A stretch of DNA of 64,000 bases from Deltaproteobacteria bacterium (GTDB lineage: Bacteria; Myxococcota_A; UBA9160; UBA6930): positions 62,001-126,000 of the forward strand of contig VGRF01000009.1 of the NCBI GenBank assembly GCA_016875395.1. The letters run 5' to 3'. Below the pieces are notes generated by a model, which saw only the letters and a list, made by a program, of their open reading frames with translations, was not told the DNA's origin and made no database searches. Shown piece after piece: positions 20,871 through 29,600 of this stretch (position 1 is the first letter of the stretch; each line of letters begins with the position of its first letter). The translations under genes and the position numbers were made by a program.

Positions 20871-21566
20871 GTGAGCTGGAAGCGCTGGATCCCGATCGCT
20901 GCCGTCCTGCTCTGCGCGCTCGCCGCGAGCGCGAGCGTCGAGGGCGCGCGACGGCTCACGTTCGACGTGTTTCTCGACGAACGGCCGATCGGCGTGCAGC
21001 GCTTCGGGCTCGAGACGACATCGAACGGGCTTCGCGTCGAGGTCGACGCGGCCTTCCAGCTCAGGGTGCTGCGCATCACCGCGTTCTCGTACGAGCACCG
21101 CAACGTCGAGCTGTGGCGCGACGGTTGTCTGCACTCGATCGAGTCGCGCACGAACTCGAACGGCACGCCCTATCGCGTGAAGGGAAGCGCCGCAGGCGAC
21201 GCGTTTCTCGTGTCGAACGGCGCGGGCGAGCAGCGGCTGGCCGAGTGCGTCGGGACCTTCGCCTATTGGGACAAGCGCGAGCTGCTCCAGCGCTCGAAGC
21301 TGCTCAACTCCCAGACTGGTGACTACGTGAACGTCGCGGCGCGCGCGCTCGGCCCCGGCAAGCTGAAGCTCGGGGACCGCGAGCTGCCGGTAGAGCGCTA
21401 CGAGCTGCGCGGCCGCGATCTCGCGATTCAGCTTGCCTACTCGGCCGAGACCGGGGAGTGGGTCGCCCTGGACAGCGAGGTCGCTGGCGGGCGCACGTTG
21501 CGTTACCGGCGCAGCGCCGGGGAGCTGCGGGAGTTCGATCGAGCGGGCCTGGTCGGGACTCGCTGA
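20871..21566 (+). CDS. exported DUF6134-like protein
   Basis: A 231-residue protein with an N-terminal signal peptide (WIPIAAVLLCALAASASVEG). The body is beta-rich: LTFDVFLDERPIGVQRFGLE, FSYEHRNVELWRDGCLHSIESRTNSNG and a tail RTLRYRRSAGELREF. The pattern matches DUF6134 periplasmic proteins of unknown role. The GTG at 20871 is preferred because GGAGG lies eight bases upstream and the signal peptide begins there. It is the first gene of the photolyase operon, 70 bases from CarH-type site A. Confidence 0.7.
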   Translation: MSWKRWIPIAAVLLCALAASASVEGARRLTFDVFLDERPIGVQRFGLETTSNGLRVEVDAAFQLRVLRITAFSYEHRNVELWRDGCLHSIESRTNSNGTPYRVKGSAAGDAFLVSNGAGEQRLAECVGTFAYWDKRELLQRSKLLNSQTGDYVNVAARALGPGKLKLGDRELPVERYELRGRDLAIQLAYSAETGEWVALDSEVAGGRTLRYRRSAGELREFDRAGLVGTR

Positions 21567-21654
21567 GGGCCCGGATGGAAAGACCGCAGGCCGCGATCTT
21601 CGCTCGCGTCCGCAGGCGAGTGGCAATCGAGATCGGCGCCTTCACACTGCGCGC

Positions 21655-23052
21655 GTGAACACCGTCCACTGGTTCCGCGCCGATCTACGCCTCGCCGACA
21701 ACACCGCGCTCTCGGAAGCCGCGGCGCGCAGCGAGCGCCTCGCCTGCTTGTTCGTGCTCGACGACGCGCTGCTCGCGAGCCCGCGCATGGGCGCGGCGCG
21801 CCTGCGCTTCCTGCGCGGCTGCCTCGAAGCGCTCGCCGCGGATCTCGCGAAGCGCGGCCATCGACTCGCGCTGCGCCGCGGCGATCCGCGCCGCGCCGTC
21901 GCCGCGTTCGCACGCGAGGTGGGCGCGCAGCGCGTGTTCTGGAATCGCGACACCACGCCGTACGCGCGCCGCCGCGACGCCGCGGTGGAGGCGTCGCTCG
22001 CGAAGGCGGGCATCAGCGCGCACGCGTGCAAGGACCGCGTCGTGTTCGAGGGCGCGGAGCTGCGCACCGGCGAAGGGCGGGGCTATCAGGTCTTCACGCC
22101 GTTCCGCAATCGCTGGCTCGCGCGCTTTCGCGAGGCCGCGCTTCCCGAGCCGAGGCCCCTGCGCCTCCCGGCGCCGCTCGCCGCGACCGAGCGCGCCGAG
22201 CTGTTAGGGGCGCTGGCGCGCTTCGACGAAGGCGTCCCGCTGCCACCCGCCGGAGAGGCCGCCGCGCGCCGCCGTCTCGCGCAGTTCTGCACTCGCGCGA
22301 TCGGTGCGTACGCCGAGGCGCGCGACATCCCCGGCATCGACGGCACCTCACGCCTCTCGCATCACCTGCGCTTCGGCACGCTCTCAGCACGCGCGTGCGT
22401 GCGCGCCGCACAGGACACGGCGCTCGAGCATCCGCAGCTGCGCGGCGGCGCGATGAAGTGGCAGGACGAGCTGATCTGGCGCGAGTTCTACGCCGCCGTG
22501 CTCGAAGAACATCCCCGCGTCCTCACGCGCGCGTTTCGCCCCGAGTACGACGCCGTGCGCTGGAACGAAGACCCGAGCGGCTTCGCCGCCTGGTGCGCCG
22601 GCCGCACGGGCTATCCCATCGTCGACGCCGGCATGCGTCAGCTCGTCGCGACCGGCTGGATGCACAATCGCGCGCGCATGATCGCCGCGAGCTTCCTCAC
22701 CAAGGACCTGCTCGTCGACTGGCGTCGCGGCGAGCACTTCTTCCTCCAGCACCTCGTCGACGGCGATCCCGCCAGCAACAACGGCGGCTGGCAATGGAGC
22801 GCGTCCACCGGCACCGACGCGCAGCCGTATTTCCGAATCTTCTCTCCCACCGCCCAAGGCGAACGCTTCGACCCCACCGGCGCCTTCGTCCGGCGCTGGA
22901 TCCCGGAGTTGCGCGACGTGCCTGACAAGCTCGTGCACCGCCCCTGGGAGGCCCCGATGCTCGCGCCGGAGTATCCGGCGCGTGTGGTGATGCACGAGGA
23001 GAGGAGGGTGGAAGCGGTGCGGAGGTTCGAGGCGGTGAGGAAGCGAGCGTGA
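21655..23052 (+). CDS. phrB: deoxyribodipyrimidine photolyase (cryptochrome/photolyase family)
   Basis: A 465-residue class I photolyase that uses blue light to reverse pyrimidine dimers. The N-terminal antenna domain starts NTVHWFRADLRLADNTAL. The C-terminal FAD domain has the family signatures MKWQDELIWREFYAAVL, GYPIVDAGMRQLVATGWMHNR and DGDPASNNGGWQWSASTGTD. Residues for FAD binding and the tryptophan electron chain are in place. The start is a GTG at 21655. Its stop overlaps the GTG of the next gene (GTGA). Control by CarH through site A fits other LitR regulons, where phr genes are light induced. Confidence 0.95.
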   Translation: MNTVHWFRADLRLADNTALSEAAARSERLACLFVLDDALLASPRMGAARLRFLRGCLEALAADLAKRGHRLALRRGDPRRAVAAFAREVGAQRVFWNRDTTPYARRRDAAVEASLAKAGISAHACKDRVVFEGAELRTGEGRGYQVFTPFRNRWLARFREAALPEPRPLRLPAPLAATERAELLGALARFDEGVPLPPAGEAAARRRLAQFCTRAIGAYAEARDIPGIDGTSRLSHHLRFGTLSARACVRAAQDTALEHPQLRGGAMKWQDELIWREFYAAVLEEHPRVLTRAFRPEYDAVRWNEDPSGFAAWCAGRTGYPIVDAGMRQLVATGWMHNRARMIAASFLTKDLLVDWRRGEHFFLQHLVDGDPASNNGGWQWSASTGTDAQPYFRIFSPTAQGERFDPTGAFVRRWIPELRDVPDKLVHRPWEAPMLAPEYPARVVMHEERRVEAVRRFEAVRKRA

Positions 23053-24020
23053 GTGGACGACCCGAGTCGGCTGAACGGCCCATCCGCGTCGGCATCTCCT
23101 CCTGCCTGCTCGGCAGCGAGGTGCGCTGGGACGGCGGGCACAAGCGCGAGCGCTTTCTCACCGACGTGCTCGCGCCGTTCGTCGAGTGGGTGCCGGTGTG
23201 CCCCGAGGTGGAGCTCGGGATGGGGATCCCGCGCGAGCCGGTGCACTTGTCGCGCGCCTCGGGCGAGCTGCGCATGCTCGGCACGCGCAGTGGCGAGGAC
23301 TGGACGCGGCGCATGGAGGCGCTCGCCGCACAGCGCACGCGCGCGCTCGAGAGTCTCGACCTGTGCGGCTACGTGCTGAAGAAAGACTCGCCGAGCTGCG
23401 GGATGGAGCGCGTGAAGGTGCGGCTCGAAGGCGGCCACGCGAGGCGCGACGGGAGCGGCATGTTCGCCGAGGAGTTGTTACGGCGCTTTCCCACGCTGCC
23501 GGTGGAGGAGGAAGGGCGCCTCAACGATGCGCCGCTGCGCGAGAACTGGATCGAGCGCGTCTTCGCCTACCACCGCCTGCGCGCGCTCTTCGCGGAGCGC
23601 TGGACGCTGGCGCAGCTCGTGGCGTTTCACGCCGCGCACAAGCTGCAGCTGCTCGCGCACTCGCCCGAGGCGTATCGCTCGCTCGGCCGACTCGTGGCCG
23701 CGGCGAAGTCGCACGGTCGCGCCGAGCTGCGGGACGCCTACGAGCGCGGCTTCATGGACGGCCTCGCCTCGCGCGCGACCCGCGGGCGCAACGTGAACGT
23801 GATGGAGCATTGCATCGGTTATCTGCGCGATCGCGTCGAGGCGCCGGTGCGCGCATCGATCGCGCACACGATCGCCGACTATCAGGCGGGCCTCACGCCG
23901 CTGATCGTGCCCGTGACGATGCTGCGCCACTACGTGCAGCAGCTCGGGATCGAGTACCTCGCGCAGCAGACCTACCTCGACCCGCATCCGAAGGAGCTGA
24001 TGCTGCGCAATCACGTGTGA
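23049..24020 (+). CDS. DUF523 (TudS-like desulfidase) and DUF1722 fusion protein
   Basis: A 323-residue two-domain protein. Residues 12-150 are DUF523, with three cysteines C19 (SSCLLG), C51 (VCPEVELGMG) and C117 (DSPSCGM) placed like the [4Fe-4S] ligands of TudS thiouracil desulfidase. Residues about 170-315 are DUF1722/YbgA, including FHAAHKLQLLAHSPEAYRSLG and TYLDPHPKELMLRNH. The pair is often encoded next to photolyase, suggesting nucleobase repair or salvage, which is inference. Its GTG overlaps the photolyase stop, so the two are coupled. Confidence 0.88.
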   Translation: MSGRPESAERPIRVGISSCLLGSEVRWDGGHKRERFLTDVLAPFVEWVPVCPEVELGMGIPREPVHLSRASGELRMLGTRSGEDWTRRMEALAAQRTRALESLDLCGYVLKKDSPSCGMERVKVRLEGGHARRDGSGMFAEELLRRFPTLPVEEEGRLNDAPLRENWIERVFAYHRLRALFAERWTLAQLVAFHAAHKLQLLAHSPEAYRSLGRLVAAAKSHGRAELRDAYERGFMDGLASRATRGRNVNVMEHCIGYLRDRVEAPVRASIAHTIADYQAGLTPLIVPVTMLRHYVQQLGIEYLAQQTYLDPHPKELMLRNHV

Positions 24021-24072
24021 GCTGCTCGCTCGGTCACTTCGCTCGCCCGCGGCTCGCTGCGCGCTTCGCTTG

Positions 24073-25362
24073 CTAGGCGAGCCCGAGCTCCGTGGCGCGG
24101 CTCTCGAGCCGCGCGAGCGCTTCCTTCTCGATCTGCCGCACGCGCTCGCGCGAGACTCCAAGCTCGTCCGCCAGCTCCTGCAGCGTGCGCTCCTCGCGGC
24201 CGCCCAGCCCGAAGCGCGCTTCGAGGATTTGCCGCTCGCGCGGAGGCGCTCCGTCGAGCAAGCGGTACACGCCCTCGCAGCGCGCGCGCTCCTCGACCCG
24301 CTGGTCTGCCGGGATCGCCTCGGCGTCGGCGAGGGTCTCGGCGAGCGAGCGCTCGATTTGCGCAGAGACGGGCGCATCCAGCGCGACGGCGCGGCGCGGG
24401 CTCGTCGCGGCGAGCGCGTAGCGCGCGGGGGAGACGCCGGCGGCGCGCCCTAGCTCCTCTCCGGTCGGCACCCTGCCGAGCCGCCGCGTGAGCTGCTCTT
24501 CGCGCTCGCGCAGCTTGCGCTGGTCGTTCAGCACGCCGTCGGGAAGCGAGATCAAGCTCAGCTCGCGTCGCGTACCGCGTTGCAACGCCTGCACGATCCA
24601 CCAGCCTGCGTAGGTCGAGAAGCGGAAGCCGCGCGTGTCGTCGAACTTCTCGACGGCGCGCAGCAGGGCGATGTTGCCTTCTTGAATCAGATCCGCGAAC
24701 GGCACGTCGCCGTGGCTGAAGTCCTTCGCGATGTGGATGACGAGGCGCAGGTTGTGCTTCGCGAAGGTTCCGCGCGCACTCAGGTAGGCCTCGCGCTGGA
24801 GCGCGGCCTCGCGCGCCCACGCGGCGGCCTCGCTGCGTGCGAGGCCGAAGCAGCGCGCCGGTGCGTCCGAAGCGAGCGCCTTGGCTTCGAGCGCTCGCGA
24901 CCACTCGATCAGGAGTGGCGTGCGCGGATCGAGCTTCTCGAAGAGCGCGGCGCTGCGCTCGCGCGCGCGTTCTCGCTCGCGCGTGTTCGCGCAGCGCAGC
25001 GTGAGCGGGAGCAGCTCGCCCAGCTCTCGCGCGATGCGTGCAAGCTCCGCGGGAATCGGCGCGCCTTGCTCGTAGCGCTCCGAGAGCAGCTCGGGCACCA
25101 GCGTCTTCGCTTCTCGCTCGCGCCACGCGCAGATCAGGCGCTTCACTACGCCCGGTACGTGCGCCAGCGCGGCGCGCAGGCCCTCGCGCCCGGCGCGCAT
25201 CGCACGCGCGAGCTCCACTTCCTGTCCGGCCGTGAGCACCGGCGTCGCGTGGATGTCTCGCAGGTAGTAGGCGAGCGCTTCGTCTCCGGCCCCGTGTGGC
25301 GGGAGCGCAGCCCCTCGTCGCGAGCGTCTTCCTCGCATGCGATTGCGGCTGATGGTCGGCAC
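24073..25362 (-). CDS. RpoD-like alternative sigma-70 factor
   Basis: About 430 residues without region 1.1. Region 1.2 starts DEALAYYLRDIHATPVLTAGQEVELA. Region 2 contains HNLRLVIHIAKDF, DLIQEGNIALLRAVEKFD and RGFRFSTYAGWWIVQAL. Region 3 has GRVPTGEELGRAAGVS, and region 4 ends LQELADELGVSRERVRQIEKEALARL. This is a group 2/3 primary-like sigma, not an ECF sigma. The start is uncertain: a GTG at 25362 has AGGA in front, an ATG at 25338 is the next choice. It begins 28 bases after folE2 on the same strand and should be co-transcribed with it from CarH-type site B, which would make it a downstream arm of the light response. Confidence 0.88.
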   Translation of the reverse strand: MPTISRNRMRGRRSRRGAALPPHGAGDEALAYYLRDIHATPVLTAGQEVELARAMRAGREGLRAALAHVPGVVKRLICAWREREAKTLVPELLSERYEQGAPIPAELARIARELGELLPLTLRCANTRERERARERSAALFEKLDPRTPLLIEWSRALEAKALASDAPARCFGLARSEAAAWAREAALQREAYLSARGTFAKHNLRLVIHIAKDFSHGDVPFADLIQEGNIALLRAVEKFDDTRGFRFSTYAGWWIVQALQRGTRRELSLISLPDGVLNDQRKLREREEQLTRRLGRVPTGEELGRAAGVSPARYALAATSPRRAVALDAPVSAQIERSLAETLADAEAIPADQRVEERARCEGVYRLLDGAPPRERQILEARFGLGGREERTLQELADELGVSRERVRQIEKEALARLESRATELGLA

Positions 25363-25390
25363 GGCGTTCCTCACGATGGGCGCGCGAGGT

Positions 25391-26317
25391 TCAATGGCTG
25401 GCGCGAAGGGTTCCTCCCGCAACGCGGCTCACCGCGTTGTGGGCGTGCAGGCTCTCCTGGTGCTCCACCACGACGGCGTGCCCGAGCACTCGTGGGTCGC
25501 TCCCCAACAGGTGGTGGATGCGGCGCGCGGCGTCTTCGCAGAACATCGGGTTCGCGCCGTTGCGCCGCGCGAACTCCTGCTCGTCCATGCGCTTCACGGC
25601 CGCCTGCACCGGTGTCTCGAGGCACGCTTCCAGGCGATCGATCAGCCCGGCGAGCGAGGGCGCGTGATCCGGCGCCACCTCGACGCGCACGTCGGCGTGG
25701 CTGCGCTGGCTGTGCGGCGTCGCGGTGATGCCGTCCGCGCTCTCGAGCCACGCGGCGATCTCGCCCGCCTCGAGGGGCGCGAGGTCGCCGAAGCGCTCGA
25801 GGAAGCGATCGCGCACGTGCTGCCGCGCGAGCGCCGCCGAGCACGGACACGTGCTCGAGTAGGTCACGCGCACGCGCAGCTCGCAGCGCACGCGACCGCG
25901 CTCGAGCGTCGCGCTCATCTCCGCGGGGTAGCTGCGCCAGCCGCGGAAGCCGCTCAGCAGGGCGGGGCGCTTCAGCAGGTACTCGAAGCGCGCGTTCACC
26001 TGCGCGCCGCGGCTGATGTCCGCGTGGGAAGCGACGAAGCCGCGCACCAGCGTTTCGAGCGTCGTGAGGGTGAGCAGTTCCTTCTCGAGAGTCTCCTGCG
26101 CGAGCAGGAACAGGCGCGACATGTGGATGCCCTTCGCGCGCGGGTCGTCGAGGCTCACGAAGGCGTCGACGCGCGCGGGCACGCGGCTCGCGACGCCGTC
26201 GGGCGTCGCGAGCCGCACCGGCAGCTCGATCTCGGTCATGCCGACGCGATCGAGGCGTCCGCCCACGGCGGCGTGGTGGTCGAGGGCGATGTCGATCAGC
26301 GCGGGGGCGGCTGCCAT
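25391..26317 (-). CDS. folE2: GTP cyclohydrolase FolE2
   Basis: A 308-residue FolE2/MptA (COG1469) enzyme that opens GTP to dihydroneopterin triphosphate, the first step of folate and pterin synthesis. The active-site Cys is in the conserved YSSTCPCSAALAR, with flanking family segments MSRLF near residue 66, VNARFEYLLKRPAL and a C-terminal RRNGANPMFCEDAARRI. FolE2 uses metals other than zinc. It is 31 bases from CarH-type site B. Photolyase antenna folates and tetrahydrobiopterin offer a reason for light control, which is inference; folE genes are known in LitR regulons. Confidence 0.94.
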   Translation of the reverse strand: MAAAPALIDIALDHHAAVGGRLDRVGMTEIELPVRLATPDGVASRVPARVDAFVSLDDPRAKGIHMSRLFLLAQETLEKELLTLTTLETLVRGFVASHADISRGAQVNARFEYLLKRPALLSGFRGWRSYPAEMSATLERGRVRCELRVRVTYSSTCPCSAALARQHVRDRFLERFGDLAPLEAGEIAAWLESADGITATPHSQRSHADVRVEVAPDHAPSLAGLIDRLEACLETPVQAAVKRMDEQEFARRNGANPMFCEDAARRIHHLLGSDPRVLGHAVVVEHQESLHAHNAVSRVAGGTLRASH

Positions 26318-26347
26318 GGCGTTCTCTTTCGGTTGGGGGTTGCGTTT

Positions 26348-26368
26348 TGTCTAGATAAAAACTAGACA
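26348..26368. promoter_or_regulatory. candidate CarH/LitR operator B
   Basis: A 21-bp palindrome with half-sites TGTCTAGAT (26348-26356) and AACTAGACA (26360-26368) around AAA. It sits between divergent folE2 (31 bases away) and the NAD(P)-binding protein gene (7 bases away). A TTGTCT (26347-26352) and a TATTCA (26371-26376) are 18 bases apart and could be a rightward -35/-10 pair covered by the repressor. Confidence 0.78.
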
Positions 26369-26375
26369 CGTATTC

Positions 26376-27824
26376 ATGCCCGAGCAAGCCCAATCTCGAT
26401 TGATTCTGCTGACCGGCGCCACCGGCTACGTCGGCGGGCGCCTGCTGCGCGTGCTCGCCGAGCGGGGCGACCGCGTGCGCTGCTTCACGCGGCGCCCCGC
26501 GGCGCTCGCGGGGCGCGTGCCGGCGGGCGTCGAGATCGAGGGCGGCGATTGTCTCGATGCCGCCGCGGTCGAGCGCGCCTGCCGCGGAGTGAGCGTGGCC
26601 TACTACATGGTCCACTCGATGGGCCTTGGCGCGGAGTTCGAGGCGCGCGACCGCGCCGCCGCCGAGGCGTTCGCCCGCGGTGCGCGCGCCGCCGGGGTGG
26701 GGAGGATCGTCTACCTCGGCGGCCTCGCGGACGAGAGCGCGCCGCTCTCGCCCCATCTGCGCAGCCGTCTCGAAGTGGGCCGCATCCTGCGCGAGAGCGG
26801 CGTGCCATGTGTGGAGCTGCGCGCTTCGATCGTGCTCGGCTCGGGCAGCCTCTCGTTCGAGCTCGTGCGCTCGCTCGTGGAGCGGCTGCCCGTGATGGTC
26901 ACGCCGCGCTGGGTCGAGACGCCGGCGCAGCCGATCGCGATCACGGACCTGCTCGAGATCCTCGTGCGCGCGCGCGACGTGGCGCCGGGCGTGTACGAGA
27001 TCGGCGGCGCGGAGCGCACGAGTTATCAGGGGCTGATGCGCGAATACGCGCGCCAGCGCGGCCTCTCGCGCTGGATGCTCCGCGTGCCGGTCCTCACGCC
27101 GGGGCTCTCTGCGCTGTGGCTCGGCCTGGTGACGCCGGTTTTCGCGCGCGTGGGACGCCACCTGATCGAGAGCATCCGCACCGCCACGGTCGTGAACCGC
27201 CCGTGCCAGGAAGTGTTCGGCATCGCGCCGCGCAGCGTCTCCGAGGCGATCGCCGAGGCGCTCGCAAACGAAGACAGCGAGCACGCGGAGACGCGCTGGA
27301 CGGATGCGCTCTCGTCTTCCGCGATCTCGCCCCGCCGGTTCGGTGGCGCCGACTTCGGCCGTCGGCTGATCGACGCGCGGGAGCTGTTCGTTCCGGCAGC
27401 GCCGGAGCAGGTGTTCGCTGCGGTCGAGCGCATCGGCGGTGCGGCGGGCTGGTACGCGTACGACTGGCTGTGGCGGCTGCGCGGCGCACTCGATCTGATC
27501 GCGGGCGGCGTCGGCCTGCGCCGCGGGCGCGCGCACCCCACGCGGCTGCACGTGGGCGACGTCGTCGACTGCTGGCGCGTGGAAGCGCTGGAGCCCGGTC
27601 GGCGCCTGCGCCTTCGCGCGGAGATGAAGCTGCCCGGCCGCGCTTGGCTCGATTTCGAGGTGGAGCCGGCGCCGAGCGGTGCGCGGCTGCGCCAGGTCGC
27701 GAGCTTCGACCCGCGCGGCGTCGCGGGCCTCGCGTACTGGTTCTCGATCTATCCCGCTCACGCCTTCGTGTTTCGCGACATGCTGCGCGGCGTCGCCGCG
27801 CATGCGCTCGCGAGCCGTAACTGA
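26376..27824 (+). CDS. NAD(P)-binding epimerase-type protein with C-terminal DUF2867
   Basis: Up to 482 residues. The N-terminal half is an extended/atypical SDR fold (LILLTGATGYVGGRLLRVLAERGD, YYMVHSMG, GRIVYLGGLADE). The C-terminal 150 residues match DUF2867, an SRPBCC-like ligand-binding domain (WYAYDWLWRLRGALDLIAGG). The role is unknown; similar genes recur in LitR regulons. The annotated ATG is only seven bases from operator B and has no ribosome-binding site. Either the mRNA is leaderless or translation starts later, for instance at the TTG at 26400, which would begin right at the nucleotide-binding strand. Confidence 0.82.
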   Translation: MPEQAQSRLILLTGATGYVGGRLLRVLAERGDRVRCFTRRPAALAGRVPAGVEIEGGDCLDAAAVERACRGVSVAYYMVHSMGLGAEFEARDRAAAEAFARGARAAGVGRIVYLGGLADESAPLSPHLRSRLEVGRILRESGVPCVELRASIVLGSGSLSFELVRSLVERLPVMVTPRWVETPAQPIAITDLLEILVRARDVAPGVYEIGGAERTSYQGLMREYARQRGLSRWMLRVPVLTPGLSALWLGLVTPVFARVGRHLIESIRTATVVNRPCQEVFGIAPRSVSEAIAEALANEDSEHAETRWTDALSSSAISPRRFGGADFGRRLIDARELFVPAAPEQVFAAVERIGGAAGWYAYDWLWRLRGALDLIAGGVGLRRGRAHPTRLHVGDVVDCWRVEALEPGRRLRLRAEMKLPGRAWLDFEVEPAPSGARLRQVASFDPRGVAGLAYWFSIYPAHAFVFRDMLRGVAAHALASRN

Positions 27825-27834
27825 GGAGACGCCC

Positions 27835-28362
27835 ATGGCCCGCTATCTCGCGACGATCGATCTGCCCCTCACGTGCGATGCCGCGTTCGACGCGCTCGCG
27901 GATTTCTCGACGACCGAGCGCTGGGATCCGAGCGTCGTGCGCGCGCGCCGCCTGACGCGCGGCGCCGTCGCCGAAGGCGCGCGCTTCGAGGTGGTGGTGC
28001 GCGTGCTCGGCGTCGAGAGCGCGCTCGAGTACGAGCTCGTCGTTGCGGAGCGCCCGCATCGCATCGTGCTGCGCGCGCAGCAAGGCGCGCTCACGTCGCT
28101 CGACGAGATCACGCTCGCACCGCGCGGCGAGGGCGTGCGCGTCACCTACGACGCGCGCATCGAGTTGTCCGGACTCGCTCGCGCGCTCGATCCGCTGCTC
28201 GATGCCTGGTTCCAGCGCAGCGGCGCGCGCTCCGTGGAGGGAATGCGGCGCGCGCTCTCGGCGCCGGCTCAGGCGCCGAGGGCGGCTTCCGCGAGGTTGC
28301 GCAGCGGAATGCGCGCACGCAGCCGGGCGCACAGCAAGAACGTCCCCGCGAACTTGCGCTGA
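27835..28362 (+). CDS. SRPBCC (polyketide cyclase/START-like) family protein
   Basis: A 175-residue protein preceded by GAGGAGACGCCC. The first 145 residues are a START/SRPBCC ligand-binding domain: ATIDLPLTCDAAFDALADFSTTERWDPSV, then a beta-sheet ending RVTYDARIELSG and the closing helix. The last 30 residues run into the 3' end of the convergent ABC1 gene (94-bp overlap) and are basic and low in pattern, so the true functional end is near residue 145. It lies ten bases after the DUF2867 gene in the rightward unit of site B. Confidence 0.78.
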   Translation: MARYLATIDLPLTCDAAFDALADFSTTERWDPSVVRARRLTRGAVAEGARFEVVVRVLGVESALEYELVVAERPHRIVLRAQQGALTSLDEITLAPRGEGVRVTYDARIELSGLARALDPLLDAWFQRSGARSVEGMRRALSAPAQAPRAASARLRSGMRARSRAHSKNVPANLR

Positions 28363-29600
28363 AGGAAGAGCGTCTCGGGCGGCGGCGGCCGCCGATGACC
28401 GGCGTCGAACGCGAGCGAGAGCGCGGCGTTGCGCAGGCGTTCGGCGAGCGACGAACGTCCGAAGTCGTAGACGCCGCGCGCCGCGAACGGCTCGCAGCTC
28501 GCTTCGAGAAGGTCGACCACCGCCTCGAGCCGACGCTCGCCGTCGCCATCTGCGACGAAGCCGAGACTCGTCGCGAAGTGGCGCATGCCCTCGCGGTCGC
28601 CGCGCATCGCCGAGCGCAGCAGGAGCGCGTAGCCGTCCGCGAGGCGCTTCGAGACGGGATGCGCCGCGCCGAGATCGATCAGGCCGAGGCGCTGCGACTC
28701 CGACAGCCACAAGTAGTTCGCGAAGTTCGGATCGCTCTGCACGAAGCGCAGCGAGAACACCTCGCGCAGTAACAAGCGGTAGAGCGCCGTGCCGACGGCG
28801 TCGCGTGCGGCCTGCGGTTGTTCTGGAGCGCACAGCTCCTCGAGCGGAGCTCCGGGCAAGTACTCCATCGCAAGCACACGGCGCGTGGTGAGCTCGGGAC
28901 GCGGGCGCGGCACCGCGAGCCTGGGCTCGTCCGCGAGCAGCTCCGCGTAGCGCGCGAGGTGTTTCGCTTCGAGGCGGTAGTCCGCCTCGCGGTGGAGCTG
29001 CCGCTTCGCCTCCGTGGCGAGCGCGGCGAGGTCGACGTCTCGCGGCAGCAGCTGCGACCAGCGCAGCGCGCGCACGAGCGCGTCGATGTCGCTGTCGATG
29101 CTGTCGGCCACGCCGGGAAACTGGATCTTCACGGCGAGCGCTGCGCCGTCGAGCGCCGTCGCGCGGTGAACCTGACCGATCGACGCGGCAGCCACGGGCT
29201 CGAGGTCGAACGACGCGACGCGCGTGCGCCACTCGCGTTTCCACTCTTTCTCGAGTACGCGCAGCAGCTGCGTCTCCGGCATCGCGTCGCCATCGGCGCG
29301 CAGCGCCGCGATCGCTTCCGCGAACTCGGGCGGCAGGAACTCGTCTCCTTCGAGCGAGAGCAGCTGCCCGAGCTTCATCGCCGCGCCGCGCAGGTGCGCG
29401 AGCCGCTCGGCGAGGCGCCGCCCGTTCGCCGGGGTGAGCAGTGCGCTCCACGCCGCGTTTTCGCGGCGGCCCACCAGCCGCCGCGCCTGTTCGAGCACGC
29501 CCCCGAGCGCGAGCTCGCCCGCGAGCACGCCGACGCGGCTCACGCGCTCGAGCGCGCTGCGCGGCACGCGCGAGCGCCGGCGGGGCGGAGCGGCGCTCAC
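28269..29600 (-). CDS. ABC1/UbiB (ADCK) family atypical kinase
   Basis: A 443-residue atypical kinase-like protein. The family KxGQ motif is in AMKLGQLLS, the Ala-rich nucleotide loop in VAAASIGQVHRA, the ATP lysine in LAVKIQFPGV, the catalytic DPNFANYL replaces a classic HRD-N segment, and the metal-binding DLGA is in LGLIDLGAAHP. UbiB/ADCK proteins act on isoprenoid lipids such as ubiquinone precursors. The start is a GTG at 29600 overlapping the stop of the peroxiredoxin-SDR gene (GTGA). It is the last gene of the unit read leftward from operator C, linking lipid or quinone metabolism to the light response (inference). Confidence 0.87.
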   Translation of the reverse strand: MSAAPPRRRSRVPRSALERVSRVGVLAGELALGGVLEQARRLVGRRENAAWSALLTPANGRRLAERLAHLRGAAMKLGQLLSLEGDEFLPPEFAEAIAALRADGDAMPETQLLRVLEKEWKREWRTRVASFDLEPVAAASIGQVHRATALDGAALAVKIQFPGVADSIDSDIDALVRALRWSQLLPRDVDLAALATEAKRQLHREADYRLEAKHLARYAELLADEPRLAVPRPRPELTTRRVLAMEYLPGAPLEELCAPEQPQAARDAVGTALYRLLLREVFSLRFVQSDPNFANYLWLSESQRLGLIDLGAAHPVSKRLADGYALLLRSAMRGDREGMRHFATSLGFVADGDGERRLEAVVDLLEASCEPFAARGVYDFGRSSLAERLRNAALSLAFDAGHRRPPPPETLFLQRKFAGTFLLCARLRARIPLRNLAEAALGA

